A DNA stretch of 64,000 nucleotides. Source: Arthrobacter sp. NEB 688 (GTDB lineage Bacteria; Actinomycetota; Actinomycetes; Actinomycetales; Dermatophilaceae). Made by a program: the position numbers and the translations under genes. A model generated the notes under the pieces. It was given only the letters and a program-made list of their open reading frames with translations, was not told where the DNA came from and ran no database searches. The stretch lies in NCBI RefSeq assembly GCF_013201035.1, contig NZ_CP053707.1:62001-126000 (forward strand), given 5' to 3'. Shown piece after piece: positions 20,106-27,495 of this stretch. Position 1 is the stretch's first letter. The number at the start of each line of letters is the position of its first letter.

Positions 20106-20300
20106 GGTGGTCTCCCAGAGGTGCTCGCCCGTGCGGGCGGTGGTGTCGGCGGTGGGCGTGAGGTCCTGCGGCGTGCGTAACCTCGCTGCCCGGCCGAGGG
20201 GGTCACCGGGGATGGTGCGGTCCGGCGTGCCGGTCGGCCGGTGGAGTCCTACCCGGGTCGGCGCCGCGGAAACACTGCTCCCCCCACGAACCACCTCCCC

Positions 20301-20339
20301 CGGGAGGTTTCCCACCCACCACGGGAGGGAAACCTCCCG
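20301..20339. terminator. Hairpin formed by inverted repeat units
   Basis: CGGGAGGTTTCCC (20301-20313) faces GGGAAACCTCCCG (20327-20339): 13-bp perfect arms and a 13-base loop. It could terminate the sigma-factor transcript, but it is also the inverted edge of the tandem repeat. Confidence 0.45.
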
Positions 20340-20460
20340 CGACGCAACCACCGCCCGCGCTATGCCAGGGAAACCTCCCGTGGCGCCATCTGTGCACGAG
20401 TCGCGGCAGGGAACCTCCCGCGACGCAACCACTGCCCGCGCGGTGCGGGTGAAACCTCCC
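20327..20460. repeat. 41-bp tandem repeat, four units
   Basis: GGGAAACCTCCC or a close variant recurs at 20327, 20368, 20409 and 20449, a period of 40-41 bp. In units 1 and 3 the core is followed by nearly the same 21 bases (GCGACGCAACCAC...), while unit 2 has diverged. The flanking inverted copy at 20302 makes a hairpin. The repeat is intergenic and of unknown function. Confidence 0.8.
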
Positions 20461-20525
20461 GCACCGCGTGGATCCCGGGGCACCACACCTCTGCCCGCCC
20501 GCCGCCGCGCCCCGGCACGGCCCGG

Positions 20526-21305
20526 TCAGGCGGCCACGGCGTCGAGGCTCCCGCGCAGCTGGCGCAGGATGCGCGAGAGGATGCGCGACACCTGCATCTG
20601 GCTGACGCCGAGCACCGACCCGATCTCGGACTGCGTCCGCTCCTCGACGAACCGCATCCGCACCACCCGCCGGTCCCGCTCGCCGAGGCCCGACAGCGCC
20701 CGCCGCAGGTCGCTGTGCAGCTCGAAGCGGCCGTAGACGTCCCCGATCTCCGCCAGCCGGTCACCCTCCGTGCCCCCGGACAGCACCGGGGCGTCGAGCG
20801 AGACCGGTCGGAAACCACTGCCGCACAACCGTGCCGACTCGACATCGGCCGGCTCGCACTCCAGCAGGACCGCGATCTCACCGACCGTCGCCTCTCGCCC
20901 GAGCCGGTGCCGCAGCGACTCCTCGGCCACGACCAGCTCGGCCCGCAGCTCCTGCACCCGGCGCGGCGGACGCACGACCCACCCGCAGTCGCGGAAGTGG
21001 CGCTTGATCTCGCCCGTGACGGTGGGGACGGCGAAGGCGACGAACCCCGAGCCGGAGCCGGGCTGGTAGCGCTCCGCGGCCGCGACGAGCGCGGTGCGGG
21101 CGACCTGCTCCAGGTCGTCGCGGTCGACACCGCGCCGGGCGTACCGGTGCGCGAGACCGTCGGCCAGCGGGAGCATCTCCTCGACGACCTGGGCGCGAAG
21201 CCGCCGCCGCTCGTCGGGGTCCGTGCTGACGGCCACCCGGGTGAGCAGGCCGTCGACCACCTGGTCGCGCTCGGTGGGAGGGGCGCTGCGAAGGGTCGTG
21301 GACAT
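20526..21305 (-). CDS. SigB/SigF-family RNA polymerase sigma factor
   Basis: The 259-residue protein is a group 3 sigma-70 factor with no region 1. Region 2 contains GVDRDDLEQVARTALVAAAERYQPGSGSGFVAFAVPTVTGEIKRHFRD, region 3 contains LGREATVGEIAVLLECEPADVESA, and region 4 contains EERTQSEIGSVLGVSQMQVSRILSRIL. The QMQVSRIL pattern is typical of SigB/SigF. It should direct polymerase to stress promoters of the GTTT-N15/16-GGGTA type, two of which lie immediately upstream of the neighbouring genes. The ATG at 21305 is preceded by GGAGGAC. No anti-sigma factor is encoded next to it in this window, which is unusual for the family. Confidence 0.92.
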   Translation of the reverse strand: MSTTLRSAPPTERDQVVDGLLTRVAVSTDPDERRRLRAQVVEEMLPLADGLAHRYARRGVDRDDLEQVARTALVAAAERYQPGSGSGFVAFAVPTVTGEIKRHFRDCGWVVRPPRRVQELRAELVVAEESLRHRLGREATVGEIAVLLECEPADVESARLCGSGFRPVSLDAPVLSGGTEGDRLAEIGDVYGRFELHSDLRRALSGLGERDRRVVRMRFVEERTQSEIGSVLGVSQMQVSRILSRILRQLRGSLDAVAA

Positions 21306-21560
21306 GGCTGTCCTCCATGAAGAAGAAGGAGGGCACCTTGTCTGACCCGAGCGGCCGGGTCTGGACCGAGAACACGACCATGCCACTCACGGGCCGCCCA
21401 CGGGGCTTTGCTGACACGGACGTCACGGGCCGCGCGCGCCCGGTCGGGCACGTCCCGCCCCCACCCGACGTGTTCTGCGGGCGACCTGCGCTCCTGCGCG
21501 TGCGGTCGCGCCCGGACCCCCGCAGGTCACGCGGAGGAGGGCTCGCGGGGCCGCCGGAGC

Positions 21561-21585
21561 GTTTCCGCCGCCCCACCCCGGGTAC
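21561..21585 (+). promoter_or_regulatory. SigF/SigB-type promoter of the SRPBCC gene
   Basis: GTTT (21561-21564), 15 bases, GGGTAC (21580-21585). The -10 ends nine bases before the ATG at 21595, and no Shine-Dalgarno sequence fits between them, so the transcript may be leaderless or nearly so. Confidence 0.7.
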
Positions 21586-21594
21586 CGATCAGGC

Positions 21595-22092
21595 ATGACG
21601 ACGCCCGCCGCCCACCGGCCCCCCGTCCACCGCACCGTCGCCGCCCGTCCCGAGGACGTCTGGGCCGTCCTCGCCGACGGCTGGTCCTACCCCTCGTGGG
21701 TCGTCGGTGCGGCCCGCGTGCGCGCGGTCGACCCCGACTGGCCGGCCGTCGGCACGAGCATCGCGCACAGCGTGGGGGTATGGCCGCTGCTCCTCTCGGA
21801 CACCACGGAGGTCGAGGACTGCGAGGCCGGCCGGATGCTCCTCCTGCGCGCCCGCGGCTGGCCGATGGGCGAGGCGCACGTGCTGATCGAGCTGCGACCG
21901 GCCGGCGACGGGTGCGCCGTCACCCTCCGCGAGGATGCGGTGAGCGGCCCCGGCACCCTCGTGCCGGTCCCTCTGCGGCAGGCCGCGATCCATCCGCGCA
22001 ACGTCGAGTCGCTGCGCCGGCTGGCGCTGCTCGCCGAGCGCCGTGACGCCGCCGGCGTGCCCCGTCCGGGGCGGGCCGTCAGCGGGGGCTGA
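21595..22092 (+). CDS. SRPBCC-family protein
   Basis: The 165-residue protein resembles the Bet v1-like polyketide-cyclase/START group: it begins with VHRTVAARPEDVWAVLADGWSYPSWVVGAARVRAVDPDWPAVGTSI and continues with beta-strand-rich sequence. These proteins bind hydrophobic ligands in a cavity; no catalytic residue can be named. It converges with the oxidoreductase gene and overlaps its 3' end by 14 bases. A clear SigF-like promoter drives it, next to the sigma factor gene itself, so a stress-induced lipid or isoprenoid-binding role is plausible (inference). Confidence 0.8.
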   Translation: MTTPAAHRPPVHRTVAARPEDVWAVLADGWSYPSWVVGAARVRAVDPDWPAVGTSIAHSVGVWPLLLSDTTEVEDCEAGRMLLLRARGWPMGEAHVLIELRPAGDGCAVTLREDAVSGPGTLVPVPLRQAAIHPRNVESLRRLALLAERRDAAGVPRPGRAVSGG

Positions 22093-23692
22093 CCCGCTCC
22101 GGCCCGAGCACCCGGTGCCACACCGTCCGGGACAGCGCGCGACGCGCAGCCCCCACCGGCCCCTGCCCGTCGAGCGCGGCCCGCGCGGCGTTCCACCCGC
22201 AGGCCCCGTGGACCCCGCCGCCGGGATGGGCCGACGCCGACGCGAGGAAGAGCCGGTCGACCGGTGTCTCGGGCCGGCCGAGGCCCGGCACCGGCCGGAG
22301 GAAGAGCTGGTGGTGCAGCGCCGACGACCCGCCGTTGAGGGCCCCGAGGTCGAGGTTGGCGTTCGCCGCCTGGAGGTCCAGCGGCGTCTGGACCAGCCGC
22401 GCCGTGACGACGTCGCGGAAGCCCGGGGCCACCGCCTCGACCGCGCCCTCGACCGCCTCGACCTGTGCGGCGACCGCGTCGGCGTCGCCGGCCAGCGTGC
22501 GCGGAAGGTGCGTGTACCCCCAGGCCGTCTCGGTGCCGGGCGGGCAGCGGGTGGGGTCGGCCACGCCCATCTGCCCGAAGAGCACGAACGGCGGCGACGG
22601 CAGGCGCCCGGTCGTCGTCGCCGCCGACGCGTGGACGAGGCCGTCGGCGTCGACCCCGAGGTGCACCGTGCCGGCCTGCCGCGCGCCCTCGGCGGCCCAC
22701 GGGACAGGCTGCGACAGAGCCCAGTTCAGCTTGAGGGTCGACGGGTCCCACTCGAAGCGCTCGAGCCGCTCGCGCAGGCGCGGGTGCAGCGTGCCCGCGG
22801 GCAGCATCCGGCCGAAGAGGGCCGGGGCCGACACGTCGGCGACGACCGCGCGCCGGGCCCGCACGCGCCGACCGTCGGCGAGCACCACGCCGGTCGCGCG
22901 CCGTCCGCGCAGCTCGACCCGCTCGACCGCCGTCCCCGTGAGCACCCGCCCACCGGCCGCCCGGAAGCGCGCGGCCATCGCCCCGGACAGCCGGCCCGCG
23001 CCGCCCTCCGGCACCGGGAACCCCACGTCCTGCCCGAGCATGCTGAGCAGCCACCCGTACAGGCCGCTGCCCGCGGCGTCCGGCGGCACGTCGGTGTGCG
23101 CCGCGTTGCCCGCCAGCAGGAGCCCGGCTTCGGTGCCGCGGAACTCCTCGGCGGCGAGCCGACGCACGGGCAGCGCGAGCCGGCGCACGAGGTCGAGCCC
23201 CTCCGCGGCGCCGAGCACCCGGGCCAGCCGCACCCCCGGGCGCACCGGGGGGAAGGTCGTGAAGAGGGCGTCGAGCAGCAGGTCGCGCAGTCGCTGCCAC
23301 TGCCGCACCATCCGCAGCCAGGCCTCGCCGTCCCCCGGGGCGTCCTCGTCGAGCCGGGCCGCGGTGCCGTCGGCGTCGGCGTGCATCACCGCGCAGCGGC
23401 CGTCGGCGAGCGGGTGGGCCAGGACGTCGCGCGAGCGCCGCCAGGCGAGGCCGTGCGACTCCAGGCCGAGGTCGCGGATGACCGGGCTCGCCGCCGCCAG
23501 CGGGTAGAAGGCGCTGAACAGGTCGGTGACGACACCCGGCGCCAGCACCTCGGCGCTGCGCACGGCGCCGCCGACCTCGTCCTGCTCCTCGACGAGCAGC
23601 ACGTCCCAGCCGGCGTCGGCGAGCGCGATGGCGGCGACGAGCCCGTTGGGCCCGGCACCGACGACGACGGCGTCACAGGTGTCCACGAGCAC
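22079..23692 (-). CDS. FAD-dependent oxidoreductase, phytoene-desaturase/amine-oxidase-like
   Basis: The 537-residue flavoprotein begins with the Rossmann dinucleotide motif DAVVVGAGPNGLVAAIALADAGWDVLLVEEQDEVGGAVRS. It ends with the family's FAD-closing region LFLASASAHPGGGVHGACGWNAARAAL, as in phytoene-dehydrogenase-related (PYROXD2/CrtI-like) proteins. It probably oxidises an isoprenoid or similar hydrophobic substrate; no carotenoid genes are adjacent, so the role is open. The GTG at 23692 lies five bases after a GGGTAG box, so the message is likely leaderless. Its 3' end overlaps the SRPBCC gene. Both carry SigF-like promoters. Confidence 0.87.
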   Translation of the reverse strand: MLVDTCDAVVVGAGPNGLVAAIALADAGWDVLLVEEQDEVGGAVRSAEVLAPGVVTDLFSAFYPLAAASPVIRDLGLESHGLAWRRSRDVLAHPLADGRCAVMHADADGTAARLDEDAPGDGEAWLRMVRQWQRLRDLLLDALFTTFPPVRPGVRLARVLGAAEGLDLVRRLALPVRRLAAEEFRGTEAGLLLAGNAAHTDVPPDAAGSGLYGWLLSMLGQDVGFPVPEGGAGRLSGAMAARFRAAGGRVLTGTAVERVELRGRRATGVVLADGRRVRARRAVVADVSAPALFGRMLPAGTLHPRLRERLERFEWDPSTLKLNWALSQPVPWAAEGARQAGTVHLGVDADGLVHASAATTTGRLPSPPFVLFGQMGVADPTRCPPGTETAWGYTHLPRTLAGDADAVAAQVEAVEGAVEAVAPGFRDVVTARLVQTPLDLQAANANLDLGALNGGSSALHHQLFLRPVPGLGRPETPVDRLFLASASAHPGGGVHGACGWNAARAALDGQGPVGAARRALSRTVWHRVLGPERVSPR

Positions 23693-23697
23693 CCGCT

Positions 23698-23723
23698 ACC
23701 CGGCCCCGACCGGGCGAAAACGC
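23698..23723 (-). promoter_or_regulatory. SigF/SigB-type promoter of the FAD oxidoreductase
   Basis: On the minus strand: GTTT (23720-23723), 16 bases, GGGTAG (23698-23703), then the GTG start at 23692. It matches the neighbouring SRPBCC promoter in form. Confidence 0.7.
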
Positions 23724-23742
23724 ACTCCGCGCGCTCCCCGCG

Positions 23743-25533
23743 TCACGGCAGCGCCGCCTCGCCGGTCTGCACCGCCCAGAGGGCCGCGTACCGCCCCTGC
23801 GCCGCCACGAGCTCGTCGTGCGTCCCCGACTCGGCGACCCGTCCGGCGTCGATGACCCAGATGCGGTCGGCGTGGCGCACCGTCGAGAGCCGGTGCGCGA
23901 CGACGAGCGCCGTGCGCCCCGCGCTCGCCTCCCGCACCGAGCGCTGGATGGCGGCCTCGGTCTCGGTGTCGACCGCGCTCGTCGCCTCGTCGAGCAGGAG
24001 GACCGCCGGCTCGCGCAGCAGCGCCCGGGCGAGGGCCAGCCGCTGGCGCTGGCCGCCCGAGAGGGTGAGGCCGCGCTCGCCGACCTCGCCGTCGAGGCCG
24101 CCGGGCAGCCGCTCGACGACGTCGTCGGCCGCGGCGTGCCGCACCGCCTCGGCCAGCTGCTCGCGCGTGGCCCCCGGGCGGGAGTACTCGAGGTTCTCGG
24201 CGACGGTGCCCGCGAAGAGGTGGACCTCCTGCGCCACGTACCCCATCGCCCCGCGCAGCGAGGCCCACGTGAGGGTCCGGACGTCGGTGCCGTCGACGAG
24301 CACGGCGCCCTCGCGCGGGTCGTCGAAGCGCAGCAGCAGCCGCAGCAGGGTCGACTTGCCGGCGCCGGTGGTCCCGACGAGCGCGTGCGTCTCACCGGCC
24401 GGCACGACGAGGTCGATGCCGTGCAGGACGTCCGGGCCGTCGGCGTACCCCGCACGGACGCCCCGGAACTCCAGGCGGCCGCGCACCGGCTGCGCGAGCT
24501 CGCGGTCGCCCTCGTCGACCTCGACCGGCACGGCGAGCAGGGCGAGGATGCGGGCCGTCGAGGCGCGGCCGCGCTGGTAGAGGTCGAGCACGGTCGCGAC
24601 GTCGGTCAGCGGCCAGAGCAGCCGCTGGGTCATGAAGACGAGCACCGAGTAGAGGCCGACCGCGAGCCCGCCGTCGAGCACCGACAGGCCGCCGACGAGC
24701 AGGGTGCACGTGAAGCCGGCGAGGATCGCCATCCGCACGAGCGGGACGAACGCCGCCGACCGGCGGATGGTCTCGACGTTGGCGTCGCGGTAGGCCGCCG
24801 ACGCCTCCCGGACCCGGTCGCGCTCGCGCGCCTCGGCGGTGAAGGCCTTGATCGTCGCGAGGCCGCCGAGGTTGGCCGACAGCACCCCCGAGAGGCGGGC
24901 GACCCCCTCGCGCACCCGGAGGTAGTACGGCTCGAGCGTGCGCTGGTAGCGCAGCGAGGCGACGACGATGACCGGGATGGGGAGGAAGGCGAGCACGAGC
25001 AGCTGCCACGACGCGACCGCGAACACGACCCCGACGATGAGGACGTTGAGGATGGTCTGCCAGATGGCCGGGAAGCCGACGTCGAGCAGGCGCTCGAGCT
25101 GGTTCACGTCGTCGTTGACCGTCGCGAGCGTCGCGCCCGACGAGCGGCCCTCGTGCCAGCGCAGGTCGAGGCGTTGGGCGTGGTCGTAGGCGTCGACCCG
25201 CAGGTCGTGCTCGACCGCCTGCGACAGCCCGCGGAAGAGCAGCGCGGCGACGTACTCGCTCGCCGACTCCACGACCCACACGACCGCGTTGATGACCGCG
25301 AGCCAGACCAGCTGGGCCTGGCGCGACTCGAGGCCGAGCAGCTCGCCCACGAAGGAGCCGTCCCCCCGGACGACGACGTCGACGGCCGCGCCGATGAGCA
25401 GCTCGGGGACGACGTCGGCGACCTTGTTGACGGTCGAGACCGCGACGGCCAGCACGAACCGCGTGCGGTGGCGGCGGTAGCGACCCCAGAGGGCGGCGAG
25501 GGGACGGGTGGGCGGTGCGGGCAGCTCGGGCAA
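23743..25533 (-). CDS. ABC exporter, fused permease and ATPase
   Basis: The 596-residue half-transporter has six membrane segments in the first ~330 residues (ABC_membrane type 1 exporter), then an ATPase with Walker A LVGTTGAGKSTLL, Q-loop MGYVAQEVHLFAG, signature LTLSGGQRQRLALARALL, Walker B AVLLLDEATSAVD and H-loop VAHRLSTVRHAD. It would act as a homodimer exporting lipid, drug or siderophore-like substrates. The start is the TTG at 25533 behind GAGGACC. A DtxR/IdeR-like near-palindrome lies about 55 bases upstream, hinting at iron control. The residues are intact, so it should be active. Confidence 0.9.
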   Translation of the reverse strand: MPELPAPPTRPLAALWGRYRRHRTRFVLAVAVSTVNKVADVVPELLIGAAVDVVVRGDGSFVGELLGLESRQAQLVWLAVINAVVWVVESASEYVAALLFRGLSQAVEHDLRVDAYDHAQRLDLRWHEGRSSGATLATVNDDVNQLERLLDVGFPAIWQTILNVLIVGVVFAVASWQLLVLAFLPIPVIVVASLRYQRTLEPYYLRVREGVARLSGVLSANLGGLATIKAFTAEARERDRVREASAAYRDANVETIRRSAAFVPLVRMAILAGFTCTLLVGGLSVLDGGLAVGLYSVLVFMTQRLLWPLTDVATVLDLYQRGRASTARILALLAVPVEVDEGDRELAQPVRGRLEFRGVRAGYADGPDVLHGIDLVVPAGETHALVGTTGAGKSTLLRLLLRFDDPREGAVLVDGTDVRTLTWASLRGAMGYVAQEVHLFAGTVAENLEYSRPGATREQLAEAVRHAAADDVVERLPGGLDGEVGERGLTLSGGQRQRLALARALLREPAVLLLDEATSAVDTETEAAIQRSVREASAGRTALVVAHRLSTVRHADRIWVIDAGRVAESGTHDELVAAQGRYAALWAVQTGEAALP

Positions 25534-25581
25534 CGGGTCCTCGCGGCGGGGATCGGGGGTGGCGCACGGACGGGGCCCGAC

Positions 25582-25600
25582 ACCGGTAAGGGCACCCTAA
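25582..25600 (-). promoter_or_regulatory. Candidate IdeR/DtxR iron box
   Basis: Minus strand TTAGGGTGCCCTTACCGGT compared with the DtxR/IdeR consensus TTAGGTTAGCCTAACCTAA: 12 of 19 match, and the core TTAGGGTGCCCTTA is nearly palindromic. It lies about 50-70 bases before the ABC exporter start. An ideR gene lies 3.5 kb away. Confidence 0.45.
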
Positions 25601-25640
25601 CCGAGCGGTGGGGGGCGCCGGCGCGCCGCCCGGGGCGGCC

Positions 25641-26132
25641 TCACCCCGGGAAGCGCGAACCCCGCCCGATGCGCACAGGCCCCGTGGCGTCGCGCTCGAC
25701 CGCTGCCCCCCGCTGGAGCACCTCGAGCTCCCCGGCCCGGTCGTGGGCCAGCGCGCGCACGCGAGCGGTCAGCGGGCGCCAGCGCTCACCGCCGACGACG
25801 CGGGCGACCTCGCTCGGGCACGTCGTGCCCTCGGGCCGGTGGCGCAGGAGCACGCGGGCGGTGGCGGCCATCCGCTCGGCGAGGCCGTCGTCGGAGGGCT
25901 CCTCCCACCAGGGCTCGCCGCGTTCGCCGAGCGCGACCTTGGCGTCCTGCACCCGGTGCCGCGCGGCGTCGCCCTCGGTGCGCACCGCGCGGCGGGCGGA
26001 CATCAGCTCGGCGACGAGCTCGGCGCGCAGCCGGTCCGGGATGCCGGGGTCGCTCGCGCGCCAGCGGCGGCCGTCGACGACGACGTACCGCCCGTCGGGG
26101 GTGCGCTCGACGTCGTCACGCTCGGCGGCCAT
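25641..26132 (-). CDS. DUF3253-like protein
   Basis: The 163-residue protein's C-terminal half (AERMAATARVLLRHRPEGTTCPSEVARVVGGERWRPLTARVRALAHDRAGELEVLQRG...) matches the DUF3253 pattern as I know it, a winged-helix-like domain of unknown function. The N-terminal part contains TPDGRYVVVDGRRWRASDPGIPDRLRAELVAELMSARRAV, found beside it in many actinobacteria. No enzyme motif is visible. A TAGCGT box at 26139-26144 is six bases before the ATG and no ribosome site is present, so translation is probably leaderless. Confidence 0.75.
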   Translation of the reverse strand: MAAERDDVERTPDGRYVVVDGRRWRASDPGIPDRLRAELVAELMSARRAVRTEGDAARHRVQDAKVALGERGEPWWEEPSDDGLAERMAATARVLLRHRPEGTTCPSEVARVVGGERWRPLTARVRALAHDRAGELEVLQRGAAVERDATGPVRIGRGSRFPG

Positions 26133-26242
26133 CCCGGCACGCTACGCGCCCGGGGGCCGGCCGCGGCCGGCGCGGCACGACGACGTCGGGGCGGCGAGGC
26201 GAGCTCAGGACGGCCCGGGGGCGTCAGCCCTCGGACACGGCA

Positions 26243-26277
26243 CGGCGCCCCGGACGAGCAGGGAGTCCGGGGCGCCG
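26243..26277 (-). terminator. Terminator after the NlpC/P60 gene
   Basis: CGGCGCCCCGGAC (26243-26255) pairs with GTCCGGGGCGCCG (26265-26277), 13 bp perfect with a nine-base loop. It lies just beyond the hydrolase stop at 26291. Confidence 0.75.
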
Positions 26278-26290
26278 CGGTCGTGAGGGG

Positions 26291-27088
26291 TCAGAAGCGG
26301 CCGTAGCCGCTGACCCCGGCGAAGATCGGACGCTCCGAGGTCGACTTGCCGGGCTTCGGCGAGTCGATCATCATCCCGTTGCCGGTGTAGATGCCGACGT
26401 GCCAGGCCGGGGAGCCGTAGAACACGAGGTCACCCGGCTGCGGGTTGCTGACCGGCGTGGCGGCGGACTGCTGCGCCGCCGCGGTGCGCGGGAGCGAGAC
26501 GCCGGCCTTGGCGAAGACGTACGAGGTGAAGCCCGAGCAGTCGAACCCGGCGGTGGTCGTGCCGCCGTAGACGTACGGGATGCCCAGGAGCGTGCGGGCG
26601 ATGTTGACGACCCCGCTCGCGGACTGGGCGACGTTCGAGACGGCGACGCGCTGCGAGGAGCGGCTGGCCGAGCCCTCGGAGCGGGCCGAGACGGCCGCGG
26701 CGACCGGGGCGTCGGCGACGACCACCGGCTTGGGCTTCGGCTTCGGCTTGGGCTTCGCGACGGCCTTGACCCCGGCGACACCGAAGGTCGCGGTGGGCTT
26801 GGCGGTCGGCGCGGCGACGGTGGGGGCGACGACGGCCGGGGCGGCGGCCGCGGCGCGCAGCGAGGCGGGCGCGGCGACGGTCGTCGTGGAGTGGGTGGTC
26901 GCGGCCTCGGTGCGCGCGGTGGCCGCGTGGGCCGGGAGCGCAAAGGTGGCGACGAGACCACCGGAGGCGGCGAGGACGGCGGAGGCGCGGGCCCCGGTCT
27001 CACCGGCGGCCCTGACGATGCTCGACAGCTCGGAGACGGGGTTGTAGCGCGCGGGCTGGCGATGCCGGCCGTGGATGTGCTCGGACAC
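26291..27088 (-). CDS. Secreted NlpC/P60 peptidoglycan hydrolase
   Basis: The 265-residue protein has an N-terminal hydrophobic segment (ASAVLAASGGLVATFALPAHAATA) that acts as a signal peptide with an AHA cleavage region. A low-complexity A/P/K linker contains GVAGVKAVAKPKPKPKPKP. The C-terminal NlpC/P60 domain has catalytic Cys in GFDCSGFTSYVF, His in PAWHVGIY and a third polar residue further on. It should cut the stem peptides of peptidoglycan outside the membrane. The GTG at 27088 has GAGAGG upstream. Expression is preceded by a c-di-AMP riboswitch and MtrA-like repeats, the same logic as in other actinobacterial wall hydrolases. Confidence 0.92.
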   Translation of the reverse strand: MSEHIHGRHRQPARYNPVSELSSIVRAAGETGARASAVLAASGGLVATFALPAHAATARTEAATTHSTTTVAAPASLRAAAAAPAVVAPTVAAPTAKPTATFGVAGVKAVAKPKPKPKPKPVVVADAPVAAAVSARSEGSASRSSQRVAVSNVAQSASGVVNIARTLLGIPYVYGGTTTAGFDCSGFTSYVFAKAGVSLPRTAAAQQSAATPVSNPQPGDLVFYGSPAWHVGIYTGNGMMIDSPKPGKSTSERPIFAGVSGYGRF

Positions 27089-27098
27089 GGAAGAACCT

Positions 27099-27262
27099 CT
27101 CAGGTGCCTACGAGGTGAGCTGTCGGGTTCGGGCTGAGGTTGCCCGGCCGTCGGGGTCCTGGTGGACCTCGCCGGCTTCACCCCAAGGCGCCTCGACCGG
27201 GGTCGTGACGCCGCAAGTGGTTCCCCCGCTCCTGCCAGCGGTTCGTGAGAGTCAATCCGTCG
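27099..27262 (-). ncRNA. c-di-AMP riboswitch (ydaO-yuaA leader)
   Basis: The minus-strand leader of the NlpC/P60 gene shows the conserved blocks of the class in order: GCGGGGGAACCAC, then CGCCTTGGGGTGAAGCCGG, a CCGGGCAACCTCAGCCCGAAC-type block, then CCGACAGCTCACCTCGTAGGC, ending just before the ribosome site. Such leaders shut down resuscitation and hydrolase genes when c-di-AMP is high. The exact ends are approximate; a covariance-model search would fix them. Confidence 0.8.
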
Positions 27263-27323
27263 ACGGGGGCAGGACTCGGCGGGCCCGTCGGGGAGGTCGT
27301 CGTCCGGGTCGGCGACCGCGTCG

Positions 27324-27353
27324 ACCATAACAGCGGTCACGAGAAGGTCACAA
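27324..27353 (-). promoter_or_regulatory. Promoter of the riboswitch/NlpC transcript
   Basis: Minus strand -35 TTGTGA (27348-27353), 18 bases, -10 TATGGT (27324-27329). It places the start just upstream of the riboswitch. Confidence 0.55.
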
Positions 27354-27362
27354 AAAGGTGAC
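27335..27362. promoter_or_regulatory. MtrA-like direct repeats
   Basis: GGTCAC, GGTCAC and GGTGAC begin at 27335, 27346 and 27357, exactly 11 bp apart, overlapping the -35 region of the hydrolase promoter. MtrA of actinobacteria binds direct repeats of GTNAC type at one-turn spacing in front of wall hydrolase genes. A related pair lies upstream of the neighbouring gene at 28356. Confidence 0.55.
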
Positions 27363-27443
27363 GGAGCGTCCTCTCAGGCAGTTCTTGGGCGGCGCAACTG
27401 CCGATGACAACGATGTCGAGCCGCGTGCGCCACGGAAAGCGCG

Positions 27444-27475
27444 ACGGCGCCCCCGGCCGAGGCCGGGAACGCCGT
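27444..27475 (-). terminator. Terminator after the second wall-associated gene
   Basis: Nested stems: ACGGCG/CGCCGT outer (27444-27449 with 27470-27475) and CCCGGCC/GGCCGGG inner (27452-27458 with 27461-27467). It sits 20 bases beyond the stop at 27496. Confidence 0.65.
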
Positions 27476-27495
27476 GTGCGGGGTGCGGGCGTCGG

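Larger units (their letters stand above)
20106..20525. other. Gene-free region downstream of the sigma factor
   Basis: About 420 bases lie between the small Cys-pair gene set and the 3' end of the sigma factor gene. The part 20301-20460 is a tandem repeat described separately. I see nothing in 20106-20300 beyond GC-rich sequence without good codon structure. Confidence 0.6.

Noticed and set aside
20004-20486. A 160-residue frame upstream of the small Cys-pair gene
   Set aside because: Most of it crosses the 41-bp repeats and has arginine/glycine-rich, non-conserved translation; only the last 33 codons have a plausible ribosome site.
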